29,258 nt of DNA from CAZJPS01 sp964548055 (GTDB taxonomy: Bacteria; Patescibacteriota; Gracilibacteria; Peribacterales; Peribacteraceae). Position numbers and translations under genes: made by a program. Positions 20,118-28,420 of this stretch are shown one piece after another. The notes beneath the pieces are model-generated. The model saw only the letters and a program-made list of their open reading frames with translations. It was not told the DNA's origin and searched no databases. The stretch is from contig CAZJPS010000007.1 of NCBI GenBank assembly GCA_964548055.1, positions 1 through 29,258 of the forward strand. The letters are read 5' to 3'. Numbering within the stretch: position 1 is the first letter of the stretch; every line of letters starts with the position of its first letter.

Positions 20118-22103
20118 ATGGCCACAAACACCCATTCTTCGGCACCTAATCCCCTCATTCTCGCAATTGATGACTTGCTGGGGCTCCATAGTTCCATACG
20201 AGAGGTTTTATCTCCTGAAAAATCGGATATTCCACTCACAGAAGAAGACCGCCAAGCAATAAAGCTGTACCAAGAGGGACTGCAAAAAGTTTTGGACTTG
20301 ATTGCCCCTGCGGCAATGGAAGTGAAGACGAACGAAATTGTGCTTGGAGATCAAAAATCACGCACTCTGTATGTATACAACTGGCCAAACTATATTTACC
20401 CTAACTGGCTCTCGCAAATAGTAAATGTAGACGCGCAAATGGACATTGCGCACTTCATTTACCCAAGTTCGAATGCATCCATCATGAAGATGCTTCGGAA
20501 GAAAGTAGTAGAACTCCGATCAAGCATTCGCATGCTGGAAGGACGAGGCAAGGTGCGCGATCCTGCGCTGGAGGCAGCATTGCAAGATGCAGAAGAATTG
20601 CGCGATTTGCTAACGCGAGGACGCGAGAAGTTGTTCCAATTTGGCATGTACATCACTCTCTATAGTGATGACGAGGAAAAACTGAAGAAACTCCAAACCG
20701 ATATTGAATCACTCCTTGGCGGAAAACTTGTACTGACAAAGCCGGCACTGTTTCAGATGGAGCACGCTTGGACAAGTACGCTTCCCCTCTGCTTAGACGA
20801 GCTAGAAATAAGCCGCAATATGAACACTTCGCCTATTGGCACTAGCTTCCCCTTTAGCAGCTCTGATCTCACCTCCGATCATGGCATTCTCTATGGTATT
20901 AATCGCCATAATGATAGCCTCGTTATCTTCGATCGCTTTGATTTGCCCAATGCCAACGCCAACGTGTTTGCTACCTCTGGAGCTGGAAAATCCTTCATGG
21001 TGAAGCTAGAAATTTTGCGTTCAATGATGTTTGGAACAGAAGTACTTGTGATTGATCCTGAAAATGAATATATCGAACTATGTGAAACTGTAGGAGGATC
21101 ATTTATTCCTGTTTCCCTCCAGAGCAACTCACACATCAACCCATTCGATCTTCCTGTTGCAATCAGAGGTGAGGATGCTGAAGTGGGCGAAGTATTGCGC
21201 TCGGCTGTGGTGAACCTCCACGGACTCTTTAAATTGATGCTAGGCACCATCACTCCTGCGGAAGATGGCGTGCTCGATAAGGCAATTTTGGATACATACG
21301 CACTGAAGGGCATCACCCTTCAAACAGAAAACCCAGGCACCAAAGAACCACCTACTCTGCATGATTTGGTGGATGTGCTCCGCACCACCGAAGGCGGCGA
21401 GAATATGTCCAAGGTGCTCCAGAAGTACACCGAAGGAAGCTACGCCGGACTCTTTAATAAGCAGACAAATGTGGACCTGAAAAAGCAGATGGTCGTGTTC
21501 CAAGTGCGCGATTTAGAAGATCAGCTACGCCCGATTGCCATCTACGTGATTCTGAACTTCCTCTGGAACCGCATCCGCACCGACATGAAGAAGCGATACT
21601 TGGTCATTGATGAAGCCTGGAACCTGATGCAGCATGAAGATTCTGCTCGTTTCCTATTTGGCATTGTGAAGCGCGCACGCAAATACTACCTGGGCATTAC
21701 AACAATTACACAGGATGTTGATGATTTTGTGGCATCCCCCTACGGAAAACCTATTATCACAAACTCTTCGCTCCAGGTTCTGCTCAAACAATCTCCCACC
21801 GCGGTAGATAATCTGCAAAAGTTGTTCTACCTCACTGAAGGCGAAAAATATGTGCTTCTCAATTCAGGTATTGGCCAAGGAATCTTCTTTGCAGGCAACA
21901 AGCACGTCGCCATCCAGGTCATCGCAAGTCCCCAGGAATCCAACATCATCACAACGAAGCCAGAAGAAATGATGGCCAAGAAGGCGCTCATCGAACATAG
22001 CGAGGGCTTTGCAAATCAAAACCTAGCTGCGATTGAGAATATGCACCAAAAAGAGGAGCAGGCTCCGGAGAGGAAGGAGGGAGAAGCACCTGCTGGAAAG
22101 TAG
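20118..22103 (+). CDS. VirB4/TraC-family ATPase
   Basis: VirB4 ATPases drive type IV secretion or conjugative pilus assembly at the inner membrane face. The 661-residue protein has an N-terminal region (about 1-250, with a coiled coil at about 125-170) and a C-terminal RecA-like domain: Walker A TSGAGKSFM (286-294, Lys291), the following LVIDPENEYIELCETVGG, Walker B YLVIDEAWNL (494-503) and the later ITQDVDDF motif. The sequence INPFDLP after the first motif is typical of TraG/VirB4. There is no VirB6, VirB8 or relaxase in the window, but three VirB2-like small membrane proteins lie 5 kb away. In candidate phyla such sets are often found without a full conjugation system. The start at 20118 follows its promoter. 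Confidence 0.93.
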   Translation: MATNTHSSAPNPLILAIDDLLGLHSSIREVLSPEKSDIPLTEEDRQAIKLYQEGLQKVLDLIAPAAMEVKTNEIVLGDQKSRTLYVYNWPNYIYPNWLSQIVNVDAQMDIAHFIYPSSNASIMKMLRKKVVELRSSIRMLEGRGKVRDPALEAALQDAEELRDLLTRGREKLFQFGMYITLYSDDEEKLKKLQTDIESLLGGKLVLTKPALFQMEHAWTSTLPLCLDELEISRNMNTSPIGTSFPFSSSDLTSDHGILYGINRHNDSLVIFDRFDLPNANANVFATSGAGKSFMVKLEILRSMMFGTEVLVIDPENEYIELCETVGGSFIPVSLQSNSHINPFDLPVAIRGEDAEVGEVLRSAVVNLHGLFKLMLGTITPAEDGVLDKAILDTYALKGITLQTENPGTKEPPTLHDLVDVLRTTEGGENMSKVLQKYTEGSYAGLFNKQTNVDLKKQMVVFQVRDLEDQLRPIAIYVILNFLWNRIRTDMKKRYLVIDEAWNLMQHEDSARFLFGIVKRARKYYLGITTITQDVDDFVASPYGKPIITNSSLQVLLKQSPTAVDNLQKLFYLTEGEKYVLLNSGIGQGIFFAGNKHVAIQVIASPQESNIITTKPEEMMAKKALIEHSEGFANQNLAAIENMHQKEEQAPERKEGEAPAGK

Positions 22104-22200
22104 AGGGCACAAAGGAGACAAAGGTTGTAAAGGTGATAAAGGTTTTTTGTAAAAAAGACCTTTGTCCCTTTTGTCCCCTTTTACACCTCTTTCCCCTTTC
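22104..22200. repeat. Degenerate GGGACAAAGG inverted repeat between virB4 and the DHH gene
   Basis: Left arm: GGGCACAAAGG, GAGACAAAGG, GTAAAGG, GATAAAGG. Right arm: ACCTTTGTCCC, TTTTGTCCCC, TTTTACACC. The centre is T/A-rich (22144-22159). It lies between convergent genes and should form a hairpin usable as a terminator from both directions. Confidence 0.7.
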
Positions 22201-22207
22201 CTCAGGC

Positions 22208-23212
22208 CTACTCATTCCGACTCTCGCTCGCCCCACCATTTTCCACCACCCTCCACCTTACCTCTGGCTGTAGTTTTCCAGTTAGGGCAAAACCTGCTGC
22301 CTTTTTATGACCTCCTCCACTAAACTTCCCAGCCATTTCGGATACATCTACATCATCACGCAACGTGCGTAGTGACCCTTTCACTTTGCCTCCTTTTTCT
22401 GAAAGGATTAAAGAAAACCTCATGCCTGGAATGGCATTTACGTAATCGATCGCGCCTGTGAGCTCGCTGTATTCAGCTCCTGTTGCCCTAAAATCACCTT
22501 CTGTCACTGCCGATATCGCACCGCCCTCTTCGCTCAATGTAATTTTTTCAAGGACTCTGCCCCATAATCTGAGCGTGCTCAGCTTTGCCGTGCGGAACAC
22601 TGCTGTCACCACCTGCTGACGCCTTGCACCTGCACGAAGCAATGCTGCTACGGTTCTATACACGGCTGCCGTTGTGTTGCTGTGCAACAATCCACCTGTA
22701 TCGGTATATACGCCCGTAAGCAAGCATGTTGCAATATCTGCCGTCACTTTCCATTTCCACTGCTCGGCAAGCCATACAATAATTTCACAGGTGGAGGCGG
22801 CGTCGGGAAAAACAAAGTTCGCACGTCCAAAGTTGGGATTGCGATAGTGGTGATCAATCACAATAGATGGATAAATACCTTCAAAAAGCTCACTATGCGT
22901 TTCGTGCATTTCGGTAAGCTTTGGTTCTGCACAATCTACAAAAATAAAGAGTGGTGATGGGCTATCGGGCGGAAGGATGGGAGCACCTTGCACACGAAAA
23001 ACACCAGGCAAAAAATGGAATGTTTCGGGCACGGGATCTACACAGTGGAAGGTGATTTTCTTTTCTGGATACTGCGATTCAATCAGCAGCCCAATGCCTA
23101 AAAGCGACCCGATGGCGTCTCCGTCTGGATTACGATGGCAAATACAATGGACATGGTCAGCATGAGCGATGAGATCGGAAGCGAGATGTAGATCGGAAGC
23201 TTCAGTGACCAT
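22208..23212 (-). CDS. DHH/DHHA1 phosphoesterase, NrnA-like
   Basis: DHH-DHHA1 enzymes such as NrnA hydrolyse short oligoribonucleotides (nanoRNA) and 3'-phosphoadenosine 5'-phosphate. The 334-residue protein carries the full metal-binding set: HRNPDGDAIGSL (26-37), an Asp in FIFVDCAE (Asp93), IDHHYRN (Asp120-His121-His122) and, at the end, the DHHA1 motif GGGHKKAAGF that binds substrate. The start is chosen at ATG 23212, which gives normal NrnA length; a GTG at 23314 would overlap rbfA and add 34 residues. The gene follows rbfA on the same strand, a pairing seen in many bacteria where nrnA lies next to rbfA and truB. Confidence 0.92.
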   Translation of the reverse strand: MVTEASDLHLASDLIAHADHVHCICHRNPDGDAIGSLLGIGLLIESQYPEKKITFHCVDPVPETFHFLPGVFRVQGAPILPPDSPSPLFIFVDCAEPKLTEMHETHSELFEGIYPSIVIDHHYRNPNFGRANFVFPDAASTCEIIVWLAEQWKWKVTADIATCLLTGVYTDTGGLLHSNTTAAVYRTVAALLRAGARRQQVVTAVFRTAKLSTLRLWGRVLEKITLSEEGGAISAVTEGDFRATGAEYSELTGAIDYVNAIPGMRFSLILSEKGGKVKGSLRTLRDDVDVSEMAGKFSGGGHKKAAGFALTGKLQPEVRWRVVENGGASESRNE

Positions 23213-23288
23213 ACAATGCAGACCAGTAAGAAAGGAGCCGAGTGTACGATCATCTGTTTCCTTCTTACAATCGAATCGATCATCGATG

Positions 23289-23642
23289 TTATTGCGCAGG
23301 TTCCGAAGTGTCACGAGGTAACTCTTTGGAAGCTTTTTCTAACAGAGCATCAATTCTCGTAGCCTGTTCAATGGACTCATCGATCCGAAATCTCAATTTA
23401 GGCGTGCGGTGGCTCTGTAATTGCCCAAGATTTTTTTGAAATTCTTTTTTTTGCTTTTCCAAATACTCCATAGCTAACTTCGCATTGTGAAGAGCCGTAA
23501 TGTACACGGTGGCATACGAAAGATCTGCAGACACATCTACACGCGTAATAGAGATGATCCCACACTCGCGTGGCGCCATACGGAGAACTGGGGCAATGAG
23601 CTCGCGAACGGTGGTGGCGAGTAGGGCGGGGCGATGGGACAT
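23289..23642 (-). CDS. rbfA: Ribosome-binding factor A
   Basis: RbfA helps mature the 30S subunit by assisting 16S rRNA 5'-end processing. The 117-residue product matches the KH-like fold: VRELIAPVLRM, then GIISITRVDVSADLSYATVYITAL, and a conserved ending with the LRFRIDESIEQATRID segment. The open frame extends to 23867 but the part before MSHRPALL runs through a repeat and lacks family character, so ATG 23642 is chosen. TACTCT lies 6 nt before it. The nrnA-like gene follows on the same strand. It is divergent from fmt. Confidence 0.95.
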   Translation of the reverse strand: MSHRPALLATTVRELIAPVLRMAPRECGIISITRVDVSADLSYATVYITALHNAKLAMEYLEKQKKEFQKNLGQLQSHRTPKLRFRIDESIEQATRIDALLEKASKELPRDTSEPAQ

Positions 23643-23648
23643 AGGGGA

Positions 23649-23654
23649 AGAGTA
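23649..23654 (-). promoter_or_regulatory. Possible -10 box of rbfA
   Basis: TACTCT on the minus strand ends 6 nt before the ATG at 23642. No clear -35 box was seen, since the upstream sequence is a repeat. Confidence 0.4.
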
Positions 23655-23750
23655 GTGGATGTTGGGAAAGGGACAAAGGGGATACCGGTTTTTTGGGAAA
23701 GTACCTTTGTCCCTTTTGCCCCCTTTTAAACCTTTGTCCCCTTTCTGAGG
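23655..23750. repeat. Degenerate GGGACAAAGG inverted repeat between rbfA and fmt
   Basis: Left arm GGGAAAGGGACAAAGGGGATACC and right arm GTACCTTTGTCCC, followed by a further CCTTTGTCCCC. Unlike the other copies it lies between divergent genes and touches both putative -10 boxes, so it may affect expression as well as structure. Confidence 0.65.
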
Positions 23751-23756
23751 TACACT
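23751..23756 (+). promoter_or_regulatory. Possible -10 box of fmt
   Basis: TACACT ends 7 nt before the ATG at 23764. No -35 box at standard spacing; the upstream repeat occupies this region. Confidence 0.4.
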
Positions 23757-23763
23757 TATTCCC

Positions 23764-24642
23764 ATGACCCCTCGCTCTATCATCTTCTGCGGAACCTCCG
23801 CCTTCGCTGTTCCTGCACTACAAGCACTAGCTGCGGATTCAGACTTTGAGGTACAGCTCGTTATCACTCAACCCGATCGGCCAGTAGGACGTAAGCAAGA
23901 ACTCACTCCGCCTCCTTTAAAAGTAGCCGCTGAGAAACTTTCATTAAAACTCTGGCAGCCTGAAAATCTTAATAAGGAGCTTACCGCTTACCGCTCATTG
24001 CTAGCCGCTGCAGACTTTCTGATAGTCGCCTCCTACGGTCAACTCCTCTCGGAAGAAGTCCTCAATCTCCCCAAGCGCCTGCCACTCAACATACACGCTT
24101 CCCTCCTCCCCCACTGGCGTGGTGCATCCCCTATCCAACAAGCCATCCTCGCCAATGACCGTGAAACAGGTGTCACTATTCAGAAAATGGTAAAGCAGTT
24201 GGATGCAGGCCCGATTCTTGGCCAAGAAAGAACACCCATTGATCCTCGCGAAACATTCATAAGCTTGCATGATCGGTTAGCAACGATGGGTGCATCCCTT
24301 CTCATTCAGACACTCAAAAATCCCCTAGAACCTCAGGATCAAGATGAAACCGAAATCACCTTCTGCCATAAGCTCACGAAAGAAGATGGCATGGTAAATC
24401 CAGAAAAAGAAACCGCCGAAGCAATCGACCGCAAAGTGCGTGCTCTCACCCCGTGGCCGGGGGTGACGATAACAATGAATGGTCAGCAATTGAAAGTGAT
24501 TGAGACTTCTTTAGCACCCACAACAATCAGCACTCGCATCAACTGTGATGGGAATTCTGCCCTCTATCTTGTGAAGGTAGTGCCTGCTGGGAAAAAGGAG
24601 ATGACGGGGGCGGAGTGGGAACGGGGGGTGAAAGGAAAGTAA
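23764..24642 (+). CDS. fmt: Methionyl-tRNA formyltransferase
   Basis: Fmt formylates the methionine on initiator tRNA using 10-formyl-tetrahydrofolate, needed for normal bacterial initiation. The 292-residue product has the catalytic Asn109-His111 in LNIHASLLPHWRG and Asp147 in QLDAGPIL, the family's SLLP signature, an ITQPDRPVGR cofactor loop, and the C-terminal OB-like domain with RALTPWPGV. Length is slightly short of the 310-residue norm at the C-terminus. It is a single-gene unit divergent from rbfA and followed by a palindromic repeat. Confidence 0.97.
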   Translation: MTPRSIIFCGTSAFAVPALQALAADSDFEVQLVITQPDRPVGRKQELTPPPLKVAAEKLSLKLWQPENLNKELTAYRSLLAAADFLIVASYGQLLSEEVLNLPKRLPLNIHASLLPHWRGASPIQQAILANDRETGVTIQKMVKQLDAGPILGQERTPIDPRETFISLHDRLATMGASLLIQTLKNPLEPQDQDETEITFCHKLTKEDGMVNPEKETAEAIDRKVRALTPWPGVTITMNGQQLKVIETSLAPTTISTRINCDGNSALYLVKVVPAGKKEMTGAEWERGVKGK

Positions 24643-24659
24643 GAAGAAATATTTTCATA

Positions 24660-24806
24660 GCACCAGCGTGTCATGGTGAGCTTGTCGAACCATGGCACGC
24701 GGGCCCTCTGCGACAAATGGCTCCCGTTACTCCACTGAAGGGATCGCATGTCGCCCGGAGCCTGTCCTGAGTTAGTCGAAGGGACAAGCTCAGGGTGACA
24801 TGCTTT
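24660..24806. repeat. GAGCTTGTCGA-type palindromic repeat region
   Basis: Two palindromic blocks. The first has CATGGT (24673-24678) and ACCATG around GAGCTTGTCGA. The second has long arms: GCATGTC, CCC, AGC and TGTCC on the left, GGGACA, GCT, GGG and GACATGC on the right, enclosing TGAGTTAGTCGAA. The word GAGCTTGTCGA also occurs in repeat copy 1 near 1760. Such words occur as dispersed palindromes in many bacterial genomes. Confidence 0.65.
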
Positions 24807-24833
24807 CGTGTATGTCGCTTTAGTTAGTGATAC

Positions 24834-24864
24834 ATAAAAAACGGTGCCACACTTATGGCACCGT
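24834..24864 (-). terminator. Rho-independent terminator of the PUR-domain gene
   Basis: A perfect 9-bp stem, ACGGTGCCA (24841-24849) and TGGCACCGT (24856-24864), loop of 6. On the minus strand it is followed by a T run (24840-24836). It lies 21 bp beyond the TAG at 24886. Confidence 0.85.
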
Positions 24865-24885
24865 CTTAAAACTAAATTTTCTATA

Positions 24886-25221
24886 CTATGCAGCCAACTT
24901 TGTTTTCATTTCCTGGAGCGCTGCAATAAATGGATCGAGGTCTTCTACATCAAACATGATGGTGGTTTTCTGGCCTCCACGAGACTTCTCGGAAACCTTG
25001 AAGAACTTGCCGTTGCCGGACTCCTTCAGATCGATGTAAAAAGTGCGCTGACGAGCGTGGATTGTGACAGAGTGCAAATCCTTCGCGTAGCGTCCTGCAC
25101 CACCGCCACCACCCATGCCACCACCAGAAGGAGGGCGACGTGTGCTGCCAGAAGGATTCATCCCTATATCGAGAGGATCGTTCTGAGGCGGGCTTGCCAG
25201 ATCAGACATTGGATCAAACAT
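24886..25221 (-). CDS. PUR-domain nucleic-acid-binding protein (DUF3276-like)
   Basis: The C-terminal half (about 48-111) fits the small bacterial PUR domain: SVTIHARQRTFYIDLKES, then GKFFKVSEKSRGG, TIMFDVEDLDPFIAAL. PUR domains bind single-stranded nucleic acids; the bacterial version is small and its role is largely open. The N-terminal part is a Pro/Gly-rich flexible tail (SGGGMGGGGGAGRY). Two starts are possible, ATG 25221 (MFDPMSDLA) or 25209 (MSDLA); the second is equally plausible. A strong terminator follows. It is transcribed alone. Confidence 0.8.
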   Translation of the reverse strand: MFDPMSDLASPPQNDPLDIGMNPSGSTRRPPSGGGMGGGGGAGRYAKDLHSVTIHARQRTFYIDLKESGNGKFFKVSEKSRGGQKTTIMFDVEDLDPFIAALQEMKTKLAA

Positions 25222-25341
25222 ATAAACAAAAAAGAAGAAAATAAGTTGGCTCTCCTCACCTCATCCTCCACAGCAATGCTGCGTTAGTATTCAGCTTCTG
25301 AGAGCGCTTCTATCCTACTGTCACTTTGAGGCCTCTGCAAG

Positions 25342-25743
25342 CTACTGATTAAGATCTACCTCATCCCAAAAAGAATGAAGGAGATACTCTCCTTCTCTAT
25401 TTACCTGTGTATCCGATATTTCGATATTTCTTTGGAGCAAACCTCTGCGCATTTCTTCTGCAAGGAGCCTGCATACCTGCACTGGCACAGCATTGAATTG
25501 AGTAGATTCGCTCCCCACAAAAAGCACTCCATTACGCTCCATGCCCGCATAACCCCCACCAAGAATCTGCTCTGGTTTGTCCCCCATCATCCAGTGCCTC
25601 TCTGCATTTTCTACCCTGCATTCCAGCACTGCATCAGCTACACGATACACTATAAAGCGATACAGTGATTTGGTGCGTACCGCTTCTGCAACTGCATCTA
25701 CTGTTGTATCTGGAAGAACAAATTGTATATCTGATAACTTCAT
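25342..25743 (-). CDS. Hypothetical protein coupled to metG
   Basis: I do not recognise this 133-residue soluble protein. It begins MKLSDIQFVLPDTTVDAVAEAV and contains a beta-rich centre (SLYRFIVYRVADAVLECRVEN), a Gly-rich turn (QILGGGYAGMERNGVLFVGSE) and a helix with basic residues (QVCRLLAEEMRRGLLQ). No membrane segment or signal is present. Its ATG overlaps the metG TGA (ATGA), so it is translationally coupled to metG and could have a role in translation or amino-acid metabolism; this is context only. Confidence 0.75.
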   Translation of the reverse strand: MKLSDIQFVLPDTTVDAVAEAVRTKSLYRFIVYRVADAVLECRVENAERHWMMGDKPEQILGGGYAGMERNGVLFVGSESTQFNAVPVQVCRLLAEEMRRGLLQRNIEISDTQVNREGEYLLHSFWDEVDLNQ

Positions 25744-27290
25744 TCAATAGGCGAGAACAAAATGGATGGCTCTCCAACGGTTTTCCATTTTTTCTGGCTC
25801 CCCCACTGCTTCAGTTCTTCTGTGATGACAAAATCTTTTCTGAGCATCTCTTCTGCATACGGCACGTTAAGTTGCCTACTGATCTTTTGAGCGGTTTCTG
25901 GAATAAAAGGGAGCAACAGTAGTGCTACATGACGGAGCGATTCTGCAAAGCGACTGAGCAGAACTAGTTTCTCTTCACCTTTCAGCGTCCACGGCTTTGC
26001 ATGATCAAACTCCATATTGAGCGTGGAAACCAAATCGAACGCCTGTTGAATACCTGCATGCATATCAAACGCGTTCATCTTTTCTGTAAACGTTTTCCAT
26101 CCTCCTCCTGCCTTAGATGCATCGCTATCGTTATCGGGAACCTTCAGTTCGCCTCCTTCTTTTCGGATCAAGACGAGCACCCGGTTCAGTAAATTCCCCA
26201 ACTGGTTCCTCAATTTAGAATCGTACAACTCGCCAAATCTCTTCCACGAAAAGTCTCCATCATTGCCTACAGGAATTTCGTGCGAGAGATAGAAGCGCAA
26301 GGCGTCCACTCCATATTTGTCGATCACTTCTTGAGGCACCACAACATTTCCGAGGCTCTTACTCATCTTCTGACCTTCGCTTGTGAGGAAGCCGTGGATC
26401 AGCAGCTGATCAGGCGCTCTTACCCCTCCATGCTTCAGCATCGCAGGCCAAATGAGCGCGTGGAACCGGGCAATGTCTTTGCCAATCACGTGCGTCACTT
26501 TCACTTTGCCTTTCTCTTCCCACCATTTCTTTGCACTCTTGGAATCGTCAAAATAATTGATGCCCGAGATGTAATTGGTGAGTGCATCACACCACACGTA
26601 CATTGTTTGATTCTCATCATCTGGCACTGGGATTCCCCAGGAAAGACTCGATTGAGGGCGTGAAAATGACACATCTTCCAACCCCTGTTCCAGCAACGTG
26701 AGTGTTTCCGGTGCGCGGAAATCGGGGATGATTTTATAATCAGTCTTCAGAAGTTTTTGCAGATAGTCCTGATCTTTGCTGAGCGTAAAAAACCAGTTTT
26801 GCTCTGTTACTTCCTGCGGAGGAATTTGATGATCGGGGCACTTGCCATCTACCAATTCTTTTTTCGTGATGAACCTCTCGCAGCCCGTGCAGTAGAGCGC
26901 TGTGTAATCGCGCTTTTCCAGCACAGCGGAGCCGTCATCTCTTTTAGCTGATGCTAATTTCTTCCACAGTTCCTGCACCGTTTTTGCATGCTGGGGATTG
27001 CCCGATGTATGCATGAACGGTTCATCGTAGGACACACCAAGCTTTCCGTAGAGATCGATGAAGAGCTGACGATTCTTTTCTACAAATGGCGCAGGTTCCA
27101 TCCCCTCTTTTTTTGCCGTCTGCTGAATTTTAATACCGTGCTCATCTGTCCCAATCTGAAAACGCACCTCATGTCCGGATAACCTGTACCACCGAGCAAT
27201 CACGTCCGCCAGCACCTTCTCCAGCACATGTCCCATATGCGGAGCAGCATTGGGGTAATCGATGGCGGTAGTGATGTAGTGGCGGGGCAT
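25740..27290 (-). CDS. metG: Methionyl-tRNA synthetase
   Basis: MetRS charges both initiator and elongator tRNA-Met. The 516-residue class I enzyme has AIDYPNAAPHMGHVLEKVLAD (HIGH motif as HMGH), the TDEHGIKI segment, a zinc-knuckle region with CTGCERF and DGKCPDH (one CxxC plus CxxH), the KMSKS loop GQKMSKSLGN, and the helical anticodon domain ending without the tRNA-binding C-terminal EMAP-like module. Length is that of the short bacterial form. The ATG at 27290 (MPRHYITTA) is chosen over 27320 by family start and by the -10-like TACCAT 6 nt before it. The hypothetical 25342 gene is coupled downstream. Confidence 0.97.
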   Translation of the reverse strand: MPRHYITTAIDYPNAAPHMGHVLEKVLADVIARWYRLSGHEVRFQIGTDEHGIKIQQTAKKEGMEPAPFVEKNRQLFIDLYGKLGVSYDEPFMHTSGNPQHAKTVQELWKKLASAKRDDGSAVLEKRDYTALYCTGCERFITKKELVDGKCPDHQIPPQEVTEQNWFFTLSKDQDYLQKLLKTDYKIIPDFRAPETLTLLEQGLEDVSFSRPQSSLSWGIPVPDDENQTMYVWCDALTNYISGINYFDDSKSAKKWWEEKGKVKVTHVIGKDIARFHALIWPAMLKHGGVRAPDQLLIHGFLTSEGQKMSKSLGNVVVPQEVIDKYGVDALRFYLSHEIPVGNDGDFSWKRFGELYDSKLRNQLGNLLNRVLVLIRKEGGELKVPDNDSDASKAGGGWKTFTEKMNAFDMHAGIQQAFDLVSTLNMEFDHAKPWTLKGEEKLVLLSRFAESLRHVALLLLPFIPETAQKISRQLNVPYAEEMLRKDFVITEELKQWGSQKKWKTVGEPSILFSPIE

Positions 27291-27296
27291 GAGAGA

Positions 27297-27302
27297 ATGG
27301 TA
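27297..27302 (-). promoter_or_regulatory. Possible -10 box of metG
   Basis: TACCAT on the minus strand ends 6 nt before the ATG at 27290. No -35 box identified. Confidence 0.35.
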
Positions 27303-27313
27303 GCGGAAATTGG

Positions 27314-27438
27314 CCTCCAAAGAATCAGAAGATTCAGAGGAAACAGAGGATTCAGAGGAATGGGAAAATTGAAGCTCTGAAGCTGATTTACATCAAATCT
27401 TCTGAGTCTTCTGGCACTTCTGTTTGCTCTGATTCCCC
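27314..27438. repeat. Degenerate inverted repeat between metG and the pilin-like genes
   Basis: Left arm words AGAAGATTCAGAGGAA and ACAGAGGATTCAGAGGAA; right arm AATCTTCTGAGTCTTCTGG and CTTCTGTTTGCTCTGATTCC. The arms are imperfect complements. It begins just upstream of metG and ends at the stop of the last pilin-like gene, so it is probably that operon's terminator. Same architecture as the GGGACAAAGG elements, but different word. Confidence 0.6.
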
Positions 27439-27440
27439 TT

Positions 27441-27815
27441 TTAAGCAGCTGCCGCCAAAATAAGCACCTGTGCATAAATAATGACAGCATCAGATACCAT
27501 GGCTGCTATCAAGCCAAGAACTGCATACAGCACAATCTTCTTTGCCTCCTGCATTCCTTCTTCCCCATACGCAATCATCTGAAGACCAGCGTACATAATC
27601 ATGACCACTGCTAAAGCACCAATGCTTTTTAAAATAAAGTCGGTGATCTTAAGGGCTGCAAATGTCAGGCCACGACCCCCCATATCGGTGTATGGGAAAA
27701 TGGACCGAATAATGGCCCACATTTGATCAATCCCAGGAGTACCAGAACCCAGCCGCTCTATATTTTCTGCGTACGCAGTACTGATGAGCCCGATAGAGAC
27801 AAGAAAATGGAGCAT
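27441..27815 (-). CDS. VirB2/TrbC-like pilin family protein, third of three
   Basis: The 124-residue product has a signal peptide (cleavage likely after STAYA, about residue 16), a polar part (ENIERLGSGTPGIDQMWAII) and two membrane helices with a short charged loop between them (AVVMIMYAGLQMIAYGEEGMQEAKKIVLYAVLGLIAAMVSDAVI). Two helices and a charged Gly/Glu/Lys loop are the VirB2/TrbC pilin plan. Its ATG overlaps the upstream stop (TAATG), so it is coupled to the gene before it. In the context of VirB4 in the same window it could be a subunit of a pilus or DNA-uptake fibre. Confidence 0.75.
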   Translation of the reverse strand: MLHFLVSIGLISTAYAENIERLGSGTPGIDQMWAIIRSIFPYTDMGGRGLTFAALKITDFILKSIGALAVVMIMYAGLQMIAYGEEGMQEAKKIVLYAVLGLIAAMVSDAVIIYAQVLILAAAA

Positions 27816-28420
27816 TAGAAATTGAGGTTGAGGAATGCCTGTACAAGGGCGCGAGCCATGTTTACAACTATTGCACCAATAATAGCCCATTTAATAATTG
27901 CTCCAGCCTTCTTAAATTCATCTTCTGCGCCAGAGGCCATGAGCATCTTTACTCCAGCAAGTACAATCATCACAACGAATCCTGCATTAAAGAGTATCAG
28001 CACAATGCGAATGACCGACTCCAATAATCCGCCTGGACCAAAGATGAAATTCTCAGGATTCGCCTGCCCAAAGTTTTCTGTCGTCACGTACGAAACAATA
28101 TTGGCAGAAAGCAGTACTAACGCGAGCCCGCCAAGCGCATAGAATACAAGAAGCTTTGCCTCACCTGCCTTAGAATCATCGCCGTACGCAAGTAACATCC
28201 TCACGCCAGCGATCACGATGAAAATAAGTGCTCCTCCTGCAGCCAACTGAAGAATGAGGACGACAGCAGCAGGGAGCACGTTATTGAAAATTGTATTTTC
28301 AATCCCCTGCCCGCAACCTGCGAGCCCCGTACAAATCACAGGCATTTCCCCCTGTGCGTGCACAGGTACTGGCAACATCAGTACTGCTAGGGCCAACAGA
28401 AGTGCATTTGCTATTTTCAT
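27815..28420 (-). CDS. Duplicated VirB2/TrbC-like membrane protein, second of three
   Basis: The 201-residue product carries a signal peptide (cut after PVHAQ, about residue 23) and four membrane helices in two similar halves. Half one has ALIFIVIAGVRMLLAYGDDSKAGEAKLLVFYALGG; half two has VVMIVLAGVKMLMASGAEDEFKKAGAIIKWAIIGA. The repeated pattern AGV-R/K-M-L, then a charged loop and a second helix, matches the VirB2/TrbC pilin unit, so this looks like an in-frame duplication. It starts directly after the stop of the first pilin-like gene and overlaps the third by one base. Confidence 0.75.
   Translation of the reverse strand: MKIANALLLALAVLMLPVPVHAQGEMPVICTGLAGCGQGIENTIFNNVLPAAVVLILQLAAGGALIFIVIAGVRMLLAYGDDSKAGEAKLLVFYALGGLALVLLSANIVSYVTTENFGQANPENFIFGPGGLLESVIRIVLILFNAGFVVMIVLAGVKMLMASGAEDEFKKAGAIIKWAIIGAIVVNMARALVQAFLNLNF

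Noticed and set aside
23213..23314. GTG start at 23314 for the NrnA-like protein.
   Set aside because: It would add 34 residues without family similarity and overlap rbfA; 23212 gives the normal length, though coupling from the GTG is not excluded.
14900..27438. Direct word repeats considered as CRISPR arrays.
   Set aside because: There are no regularly spaced identical repeats with unique spacers; the words are degenerate and arranged as inverted arms.
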